Origin: Bacteroidales bacterium
Lineage (GTDB): Bacteria; Bacteroidota; Bacteroidia; Bacteroidales; F082
Reading direction: 5' to 3'
DNA length: 64,000 nucleotides
Assembly: GCA_017394865.1 (NCBI GenBank)
Contig: JAFPWT010000006.1
Span: 79,763-143,762 of the forward strand
The position numbers and the translations under genes are program-made. Shown in pieces: positions 31,542 through 39,800 of this stretch (position 1 is its first letter; every line of letters starts with the position of its first letter). The notes below the pieces were generated by a model. The model was not told where the DNA came from. It ran no database searches and saw nothing but the letters and a program-made list of their open reading frames with translations.

Positions 31542-32858
31542 ATGAAATTCTACGACAGGGAAAAGGAACTGGAAATACTCCAAACCAACTGGAATCAAAC
31601 CACCAACAGGGGGCGACTGACGGTGCTCATCGGACGTCGTCGCATTGGGAAGACCACACTATTGGGAAAGAGTGCAGAAGACGCCAGACAGCCTTTGCTT
31701 TATCTCTACGTCTCGAAAGACAACGAGAGGGTGCTGACAGGCAAGTTCCAGGATGCCGCCGAGCAAGCGCTGGGGTTGCAAATATTCGGTCGTTTGGAAA
31801 CCTTTGCCCAATTCTTCGAGCAGGTGTTGAGATATGGACAGCAGCACCATTTCACACTGGTGTTCGACGAGTTCCAGAATTTCATCAAGGTAAATCCGGC
31901 CATTCCCAGTCACATTCAGGACCTCTGGGACCGCTATCATGAAAAGGTGAAGGTGAATATGGTGGCCTGCGGCAGCATCTACAACATGATGCACAAGATC
32001 TTCGACAACGAGGACGAGCCGCTTTATGGCCGTCAGGACTGCCGTATGAACATGCTGCCGTTCCGCATCAGCGTGCTGAAGCAGATTCTTCACGACCACA
32101 ACCCCAAGTACACTTCGGAAGATTTGCTCTGTCTTTACATGCTGACCGGCGGCGTAGCCAAGTATGTGGCTTGGCTGATGAACGCCAAGGCGACCACCAA
32201 GGCGAAGATGCTCCGTTGGGTGACGCAGGCAGGCTCGCCCTATCTCAGCGAAGGCACGGAACTGATCATCTCGGAATTCGGCAAGGACTACACCAACTAC
32301 CTGAGCATCCTCCAGTTGGTGGCTTCGGGCATGACGAAACAGAGCGAGATTGACGGCGCTCTCGGCAAGAACACAGGGGCCTTCCTCGACAATCTGGAGA
32401 CGGAATACAGCTATCTCCATCATAAGCAGCCCATGTTCAGCAAGCCCAACGGGAGGAACTCGCGATGGCAGCTTGACGACTGCTTCCTGCGGTTCTGGTT
32501 CCGCTTCATCCTGCGCAACCAGGCTCTGGTAGAAATGGAGCGCAACGACCTGTTGCTTGAGATTGTGGGGCGCGACTATGAGCGGTACTCGGGCCTCGTG
32601 CTTGAACAGTACTTCCGCCAGAAATGGATGGAAGAGGAACGGGTGACCCTGGTGGGCAACTACTGGGATCGCAACGGCCAGAATGAGATAGACCTGATTG
32701 CCTTAAACGACATTGACAAGACCGCAGTCGTGGCAGAGATCAAGCGGCAGCGAAAGAAATTCAACCCCAACGAACTTGCCGAAAAGGCAGCTGCCCTCTG
32801 CAAGGATCTGGCGAAATACAGCGTCCGACAAATCGGACTTTCAATGGAAGATATGTAA
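31542..32858 (+). CDS. AAA ATPase with DUF234-type C-terminus (second copy, divergent subfamily)
   Basis: The start is ATG 31542 (MKFYDREKELEILQTN, 438 aa). Walker A is IGRRRIGKTTLLGKS and Walker B-like is FTLVFDEFQNFIKVNP. GSIYNMMHKIF, a helix-turn-helix-like LVASGMTKQSEIDGAL, and FLRFWFRFILRN follow. NEIDLIALNDIDKTAVVAEIKRQRKKF gives the ExD...ExK nuclease-like pattern at the C-terminus. It shares the architecture of the gene at 22173 but little sequence, so it is not a recent duplicate. It sits between two giant T9SS genes and has its own promoter and operator-like palindrome. Confidence 0.83.
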   Translation: MKFYDREKELEILQTNWNQTTNRGRLTVLIGRRRIGKTTLLGKSAEDARQPLLYLYVSKDNERVLTGKFQDAAEQALGLQIFGRLETFAQFFEQVLRYGQQHHFTLVFDEFQNFIKVNPAIPSHIQDLWDRYHEKVKVNMVACGSIYNMMHKIFDNEDEPLYGRQDCRMNMLPFRISVLKQILHDHNPKYTSEDLLCLYMLTGGVAKYVAWLMNAKATTKAKMLRWVTQAGSPYLSEGTELIISEFGKDYTNYLSILQLVASGMTKQSEIDGALGKNTGAFLDNLETEYSYLHHKQPMFSKPNGRNSRWQLDDCFLRFWFRFILRNQALVEMERNDLLLEIVGRDYERYSGLVLEQYFRQKWMEEERVTLVGNYWDRNGQNEIDLIALNDIDKTAVVAEIKRQRKKFNPNELAEKAAALCKDLAKYSVRQIGLSMEDM

Positions 32859-32873
32859 AAACAGATACAACAG

Positions 32874-32996
32874 ATGAACAGAAAGCAAACCCTCTACAAA
32901 GTCCTTGTGGCGATCATGATTTTCGTTGGTATGGCCTTCGGGCAACAGGCCATGGCCGAGTGGAGGCCCTCAATTGACATTATATATAAACAATGA
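32874..32996 (+). CDS. 40-aa signal-peptide-only ORF overlapping the next gene
   Basis: ATG 32874 opens a 40-codon frame, MNRKQTLYKVLVAIMIFVGM and onward, that reads as a full signal peptide (FGQQAMA-EW) followed by only about 13 residues and TGA. Its stop overlaps the start of the 1235-aa gene as ATGA (32993-32996). The GQQAMA end resembles GQQAFA in the protein at 21455. It may be a coupling leader for translation of the giant gene, or the remains of a secreted protein whose body was lost. Confidence 0.5.
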   Translation: MNRKQTLYKVLVAIMIFVGMAFGQQAMAEWRPSIDIIYKQ

Positions 32997-35900
32997 GCAA
33001 AACAGCAAAAACAACAAAGCACAATAATAGCCTAGCTCGAACGGTCATGACACTGTTCATGATGCTGGCGATGACACTAACGGCATCGGCCACGGACTTC
33101 ATCACCGATGTGATGGTTCTCGGCGACGATAACAAAACTTCGTTCTACAGCCAGTTAAGCGAACTCACGGCACAGGGCTGGATCGACATTAACTATGACT
33201 TGAACGAGTCCTGCGGCGCCGGCACCGACTACATCCACCTGCTCTATAAAAAACAGAGCAGCTCGGGCAACACTGGCGTGCCCATCACCGACTTCTACAT
33301 CAGGACAGGCAAATATCCCCCCGGCAGCCTAACCCACGGAGGACGCACCTACTATCTTGTTCCATACGATGGAAGTGACGATTTCATAGATAGTGAAGGA
33401 GACCTGAACAACCATGCAGGTGGCGACTACATCCACCTCTACTACACCAAGGATGCCTTGGCGAACAGCCACGGAGTCACTGGCATTACCTTCAACACCA
33501 CCCAAAGCGGTGCCGTGGGCGCAAACGGCGGCGGCACCGGTTACGACCTCAACGAAGGCTGCGGCTCCCAGTCCGCCTACGTCTATATGCACATCGCCAC
33601 CACCTCGGGGGCAAACGTGGTGACGTTGAGTTCGGGCAGTGGAAACGTACAACTCCAAAACGGTCATATACTCACAGGCACGGGCGGCGAAGACACCCGA
33701 GTCACCATCACCGACGGTGCCACGGTGACCTTGAACGGCGTGAACATCACCGCCATCGCCAATGACTATAACCACATGTGGCCAGGCATCAATTGTTTGG
33801 GCAACGCCGTCATCGTCTTGGGTGGCGGCACAACAAACACCATAAGAGGGGGAGATAATAGTTCCGGCATCTACGTACCTGAAAACGAGACCCTCACCAT
33901 CCAAGGCAGCGGAACACTCAACGTCACTGGCGGTTCTAATGGTGCGGGCATCGGCAGCAACTTTATTCAATCCTCTTGTGGCAACATTACTATCAACAGT
34001 GGCACTGTCAACGCCGCTGGCGGCAATTATGCTGCGGGTATTGGCAGCAGCCACGGCAGCAATTCCTCTTGCGGCAACATCACCATCAACGGCGGCTCCG
34101 TCACAGCCACTGGCGGTACTCGTGGTGCGGGTATCGGCAGCGGTGAATACAAATCCTCTTGCGGCAGCATTTTTATCAACGGCGGCACCGTCACAGCCAC
34201 TGGCGGAGAAAATGCTGCGGGTATCGGCAGCGGCTTCAACAATTCCTCTTGCGGCAGCATCTCTATTACCCAAGGCGTGACCCGCGTCACCGCCACAAAA
34301 GGCTCCGGATGCAACAACGCCATCGGTGCTGGCTATAATAGCAGCTGCCAATCCGTCACCATCGGCGGCGTGGAGACAGGCTCCATCACACAAAGTCCCT
34401 TCACCACCTTCCCCTACACGGTCGCCTTCAATGCCAACGGCGGCACAGGCACCATGACCAACATGAACTTCATGTATAACGTGGCACAAAACCTCACAGC
34501 CAATGCCTTCACCAACGGGGGACGTCAGTTCTTAGGATGGGCCACTTCGGCCAACGGGCAAAAAGTCTATAACGATGGGCAGAGCGTGAGCAACTTGACA
34601 CAGACTGCAGGTGCCACCGTGACGTTATACGCGAAATGGGCAAACACGGTAACACTGACACAACAAATCGGAGAAGTGCTGCTCCAAAACGGTGAAACGC
34701 TTACTGGTACGGGGGGCCAAAACACCCGCGTCAAAATTGCCGACGGCGCCACGGTGACCTTCAGCGGCGTGAACATCACCGCCATTGTCGATGACGAAGA
34801 CCACATTTGGCCAGGCATCAATTGTTTGGGCAACGCCGTCATCGTCTTGGGTGGCGGCACCACAAACACCATAAATGGTGGATATTACAGTTCCGGCATC
34901 TACGTGCCTGAAAACAAGACCCTCACCATCCAAGGCAGCGGAACGCTCAATGCTACTGGCGGAAAACATGGTGCGGGTATCGGCGGCGGCCGCAAATCCT
35001 CTTGCGGCAACATCACCATCAGCGGCGGCTCCGTCACAGCCACTGGCGATTTTGGTACTGCGGGTATCGGAAGCGGCTACTACCAATCCTCTTGCGGCAA
35101 CATTACCATCAATGGCGGCACCGTCACAGCCAATGGCGGTGATTATTCTGCGGGTATCGGCAGCGGTAGAAACTACTCCCCTTGCGGGAGCATCTCTATT
35201 ACCCAAGGCGTGACTCGCGTCACCGCCACAAAAGGCTACAATTGCGACAATGCCATCGGCGCGAGCATTAATAGCAGCTGCCAGTCCGTCACCATCGGCG
35301 GCGTGGAGACAGGCTCCATCACACAAAGTCCCTTCACCACCTTTCCCTACACTGTCGCCTTCAATGCCAACGGCGGCACGGGCACCATGGCCAACCAGGT
35401 TTTCATGTACAACGTGGCACAGCCCCTTTCCGCCAATTCCTTCACCTGTACAGGCTACACGAAGGATGGATGGGCCACCACACTTAACGGACCGAAGGTG
35501 TATAACGACGGGCAGAGCGTAACCAACCTGACGGAAACCACCGTGACACTCTATGCAAGATGGAATGCCCTCAAGGCCATCGCCGGCTACGGCGAAAGCA
35601 CCACCAGCGGATGGAATTTGATAGCCTTGCCCATCGAGGGAAGCATCGCAGCCGAAGCCGTGGGCAACATCTTCAGTGCGGCGGAATACGACCTCTACCG
35701 CTTCAACCAAAACGCGGAACAGGAATGGGAGAATTGGAAAAGCCATGCCAACAACGACGACCACTACCACTTCAACCTTGAGAGCGGTCGCGGCTATCTC
35801 TACGCCAGCCAAGCCTACACCACCTTGGTGTTCTGCGGAACGCCATATAGTGGTAATGGCCAAGTGACGCTACACAAGACCGATGGCGCTCGATTGGGAG

Positions 35901-36700
35901 GATGGAACCTCATCGGCAACCCCTTCATCACGTCCAAGACCATCGGCGGCAAGCCATTCTACCGCATGAACGAACTCGGCACCGAAATCATCGCCGCCGC
36001 CAATCCCACCATCGCCGCCATGGAAGGCATCTTCGTGGTGGCCAACACGAACGGCGAAACCATAACCTTCGCCGATCCTACGAGAGGCCGCGAGAGCGAG
36101 GAACGCATCATCATCAACCTTTGCAACAACAACACCGCCGTCATCGACCGTGCCATCGTGCGCCTCGGCGAGGGCGAGGCACTGCCCAAAATGCAAATCC
36201 GCGACAACAACACAAAGATTTATTTATCGCAGGGCGGCAAGGACTACGCCATCGCCAACGCCGAAACCACAGGCGAAATCCCCATCAGTTTCAAGCCCTC
36301 GGAAAACGGCACTTACATCATTTCGGTAAATCCCGAAGGCATGGAGATGGACTATTTGCATTTGATTGACAATCTAACTGGCATGGATGTTAACCTACTG
36401 GCTTCACCTTCTTACACCTTCAATGCCAAAACTACGGATTATGCCTCCCGTTTCAAATTAGTGTTTTCCGCCAATGGAAACGCTGACAGCGAAGAGGTCC
36501 CCTTTGCCTTCCTCAGCAACGGCAACATCATCGTCAATGGTGACGGAATCGTCCAGGTGATTGACATGATGGGACAGATTATCGTTCAACGTAGAGACGG
36601 TGCATGCACCGTCTCTACAGACGCAATGGCCCCCGGCGTGTATGTGTTGCGGTTGATTAACGGCGATAAAGTAAAGACACAAAAAATTGTCATCCAATAA
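32993..36700 (+). CDS. T9SS-exported surface protein with duplicated beta-helix and InlB-type repeats
   Basis: This 1235-aa protein has a signal peptide (TVMTLFMMLAMTLTASA). An N-terminal domain contains ITDVMVLGDDNKTSF and DYIHLLYKK, repeated as DYIHLYYTK. Two near-identical halves follow. Each has a TLTIQGSGTLN start, many GAGIGSG-SSCGNITI-NGGTVTA turns of a right-handed beta-helix, and a VAFNANGGTGTM...LYAKW InlB-type module. The conserved WNLIALPIEG...YDLYRFNQ...GRGYLYAS domain and a T9SS tail (TQKIVIQ) end it. A 28-nt GTAGAGACG palindrome is inserted in frame in the sorting domain. It is probably an adhesin or glycan-binding protein. The terminator at 36731 ends the unit. Confidence 0.83.
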   Translation: MSKTAKTTKHNNSLARTVMTLFMMLAMTLTASATDFITDVMVLGDDNKTSFYSQLSELTAQGWIDINYDLNESCGAGTDYIHLLYKKQSSSGNTGVPITDFYIRTGKYPPGSLTHGGRTYYLVPYDGSDDFIDSEGDLNNHAGGDYIHLYYTKDALANSHGVTGITFNTTQSGAVGANGGGTGYDLNEGCGSQSAYVYMHIATTSGANVVTLSSGSGNVQLQNGHILTGTGGEDTRVTITDGATVTLNGVNITAIANDYNHMWPGINCLGNAVIVLGGGTTNTIRGGDNSSGIYVPENETLTIQGSGTLNVTGGSNGAGIGSNFIQSSCGNITINSGTVNAAGGNYAAGIGSSHGSNSSCGNITINGGSVTATGGTRGAGIGSGEYKSSCGSIFINGGTVTATGGENAAGIGSGFNNSSCGSISITQGVTRVTATKGSGCNNAIGAGYNSSCQSVTIGGVETGSITQSPFTTFPYTVAFNANGGTGTMTNMNFMYNVAQNLTANAFTNGGRQFLGWATSANGQKVYNDGQSVSNLTQTAGATVTLYAKWANTVTLTQQIGEVLLQNGETLTGTGGQNTRVKIADGATVTFSGVNITAIVDDEDHIWPGINCLGNAVIVLGGGTTNTINGGYYSSGIYVPENKTLTIQGSGTLNATGGKHGAGIGGGRKSSCGNITISGGSVTATGDFGTAGIGSGYYQSSCGNITINGGTVTANGGDYSAGIGSGRNYSPCGSISITQGVTRVTATKGYNCDNAIGASINSSCQSVTIGGVETGSITQSPFTTFPYTVAFNANGGTGTMANQVFMYNVAQPLSANSFTCTGYTKDGWATTLNGPKVYNDGQSVTNLTETTVTLYARWNALKAIAGYGESTTSGWNLIALPIEGSIAAEAVGNIFSAAEYDLYRFNQNAEQEWENWKSHANNDDHYHFNLESGRGYLYASQAYTTLVFCGTPYSGNGQVTLHKTDGARLGGWNLIGNPFITSKTIGGKPFYRMNELGTEIIAAANPTIAAMEGIFVVANTNGETITFADPTRGRESEERIIINLCNNNTAVIDRAIVRLGEGEALPKMQIRDNNTKIYLSQGGKDYAIANAETTGEIPISFKPSENGTYIISVNPEGMEMDYLHLIDNLTGMDVNLLASPSYTFNAKTTDYASRFKLVFSANGNADSEEVPFAFLSNGNIIVNGDGIVQVIDMMGQIIVQRRDGACTVSTDAMAPGVYVLRLINGDKVKTQKIVIQ
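33620..35560 (+). repeat. Tandem duplication of about 1 kb within the 1235-aa protein gene
   Basis: The stretch from about 33.62 to 34.64 kb is repeated from about 34.65 to 35.56 kb. Blocks around 33781 and 34811, and around 34342 and 35275, are almost identical for 60-75 nt at a time. The central GAGIGSG turns differ more in number and sequence. Confidence 0.75.
36591..36618. repeat. 28-nt GTAGAGACG palindrome inserted in a T9SS sorting domain
   Basis: A perfect 28-nt palindrome with outer arms GTAGAGACG and CGTCTCTAC. It is translated in frame as the RRDGACTVST region of the 1235-aa protein, a segment without counterpart in the giant protein at 23.7 kb. Confidence 0.9.
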
Positions 36701-36730
36701 CCACCTCTGGTTATCTAATATGTTTGAAAA

Positions 36731-36760
36731 AATCCGTCAAGATGCTTGGCGGATTATTTT
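36731..36760 (+). terminator. Intrinsic terminator after the 1235-aa protein gene
   Basis: AATCCGTCAAG (36731-36741) pairs with CTTGGCGGATT (36745-36755), with one G-U pair, over an ATG loop, and ATTTT follows. Confidence 0.75.
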
Positions 36761-36792
36761 GCAACCATCTTATTATCAATCCATTATTTTTG

Positions 36793-36800
36793 TAATTTTG
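36793..36800 (+). promoter_or_regulatory. -7 box of the 1877-aa protein gene
   Basis: TAATTTTG fits TAnnTTTG, 44 bp upstream of ATG 36845 and just after the preceding terminator. Confidence 0.6.
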
Positions 36801-36844
36801 CGCCCTCAAAAAATAAAGATTAAAAAAATAATAAGAGATCGAGA

Positions 36845-39800
36845 ATGAAACTTCTACCAAGAATGAAAAACAACATAACCAGGGCAGCTGTCATGCTGCT
36901 GCTTACATTTATGGCCTCCGCCACGGCGTGGGCTGATCCCGACCTCGTCATCCGTTCGGCAGCCGATTGGAACACCTTCGCTGACAATGTCAACAACGGC
37001 ACGTCTTATCAAGGTCAGACTGTGGTTTTGGCCGCAGACATCAGTGTAACAACGATGGTGGGCATCAATACTCAACCCTTCGATGGAACCTTCGACGGTT
37101 GCGGACACACGCTCAATCTCAACCTCACAAACGGTGGCTATTACACTGCCCCTTTCAGTAAAATACAAGGAGCTACCATCAAAAATCTTAAGACAACTGG
37201 AACGGTGACCGGTGGTATGCATTGCTCCGGACTTGTGGGCATAGCGTTCCTAACCAACCTCATTCAAAACTGCGAAGTGGCGGTTTCAGTGGTTTGCAGC
37301 GGTGGCAATCACTCTCACTGCGGCGGTATTGTAGGACACGGTGGGGACTCAAACACCACAATCCGCGACTGTCTCTTTTCGGGCAGTATAGAAGGTGCCA
37401 CCCAAAAAACAGGCATCATCTATGGTTGGGCCAACAATGGCACACATACCCTCATCAATTGCCTGGCAGCTGGCACTTACATCAATTGCGGTGGATTGGA
37501 CATCATACAGCCAAGAGGAACTGTCAATGTCTCCAACTGTTACAAGACGCAGAACGTCGGTAATTATGGCACCTACACCACTGCTACTGGCGAAACGCTG
37601 AGAGCCCTGCTCGGCGACGGCTGGGAGGTGAGCGGCAACAATGTGGTGCCGGTGATGGTCAACAGCTTTGAGGTGCCGAACGTATCATATTTTGCCTACA
37701 ACACGACGACACAGACATTTGAAACACTTACGGCGAATGTTTGCAGGATAGTCACCTCCAGCACCACAACGATGGGAGTTGCCAATACCGAGACGTGGTA
37801 TGTGGTGAACAACACCGTCACCGTGAACAGCAGCCGTATCGAGGTGCTCGGCACGGTGAATTTGATTCTTGCCGACGGCAAGACATTCAGGGCCGAAAAA
37901 GGTCTCCATGTGCCCGATGGCGTGACCCTCAACATCTACGGCCAGAGCAGCGGCACAGGCAAACTCTTCTGCGCCTCTGAGGCAGACTATCTTGCCGGTA
38001 TTGGCGGCAACAATGACGAAACAAGCGGCACCATCAACATCCATAGTGGCAGAATTGAGGCATACGGCAACTATCTGTCGGCGGCCATTGGCGGTGGTCG
38101 CGCCGCCAATGGCGGTACTACAACCATCTATGGCGGCACAGTCAATGCCACAGGCGGCACCTATGGCGCAGGCATTGGCGGCGGTGCAAACGGTAACGGT
38201 GGCACCATTACTATCATCGGTGGCACGGTCATAGCCCAAGCAGGAACCGTGGACGGAAATGACAACAGCCAGGCCATCGGCTCTGGTGCCATTGGTTCTG
38301 GTGGTACCCTGATGCTTGGTGACATGAAAGTGTACGCCAGTGCGGAAGCCACAAATCCCGTTACATACGCCAACCGCGTAAGCACCTGCCATTCCAAATA
38401 CGCGAAACTTGTGCCATGCACCGACCATAACTACGTCAACGGCGTATGTAACTATTGCGGTGCCATGCCCAACGTTCCTGTGACGTATCTTGCTTATCAG
38501 ACGACGACACATACATTTGCGGAGCAGACGGTGAGCGAAACCACGTTGGTCGATGAATTTACCACAACGATGGGGGCCGACAACACCGAGACGTGGTACG
38601 CAGTGAGAAGAGGCGTTTCAAACGACAACCGCATCGAGGTCAGGGGTACGGTACACTTGATTCTCTGCGACGGCAAGACGCTGACCGCCTCGAAAGGCAT
38701 CACTGTCAATAACGGCAACACATTGATCATCTACGGGCAGAGCGGCGGCACCGGTGCGCTGAATGCCACAGGCTTTGAGGCAGGTGGTAACATTTACGAA
38801 TGTGCAGCCATAGGAAGCACAGGACGCACATCTCTTGGAGATATTACCATTCATGGAGGTCGTATCACTGCCACTGGCGTTGCATGGACGGCAGGCATTG
38901 GCGGTGGTATCGGCAGTGGCGAAGGCTCGATTACTATCTATGGAGGTACCATCAACGCCACAGGCAACAGCGGAAACTCAGAGGCCATCGGCCACGGTGC
39001 CGACGGTGCCAATGTCACAAGAACCCTTATCGACGGACTACGCGTGACCACTGGCAGCAATACGACTCCTGTTGCGTATAGCGACCGATTATCAGGTCTT
39101 AGTCAAAAAGTAGCCAGAGTTGAGCCTTGTACGGAGCACCATACCACCACCGATCATTGCGACTATTGCGGCATCACCTGCTACGCTGTCGCTTACGACG
39201 GCAACAATGCCACAAACGGAACAGTTCCCGTTCCCAACACGACCTATCTACCTGGTGCGACGGTTACTGTGCTTGGCAATACGGCTAATCTGGAACGCAC
39301 GGGCTACACCTTCGCCGGATGGAATACCAAGGCCAACGGCAGCGGCACCACCTACACCGCTGGTGCGACCTTCACCATCAATGGCACCACCACGCTCTAC
39401 GCCAAGTGGGCACCCATTACCTATACCGTCCGCTTCCATAAGAACCACGACGATGCGACTGGCACAATGAGCGACTTGACGCTGACTTATGATGTCGCAC
39501 AACCTCTCACCACCAATGCCTTCATCCGCAATGGCTATGCCTTAGTGGGATGGAGCACCATCGCCAACGGTACAGTGGCCTATACCGACGGTCAGAGCGT
39601 AAGCAATCTCGCCACCGAGCAGAATGTCGTGGTCAACCTCTATGCCCAGTGGACCGAACTCTACACCATCGGCTACGACCTCGCTGGCGGCAGCGTAGCG
39701 ACACCCAACCCCACTACCTACACAGTATTGAGCAATGCCATCACTCTCGTCAATCCTACCCGCGAAGGCTACACCTTCACGGGATGGACGGGCACCGGCC

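Noticed and set aside
34625-35863. 412-codon open frame on the - strand opposite the 1235-aa adhesin
   Set aside because: Its low-complexity Gly/Asp/Ala composition mirrors the repeats on the + strand, there is no signal or family resemblance, and the + strand product has clear domains. The same applies to the 290-codon frame at 27045-27917 and others opposite the giant genes.
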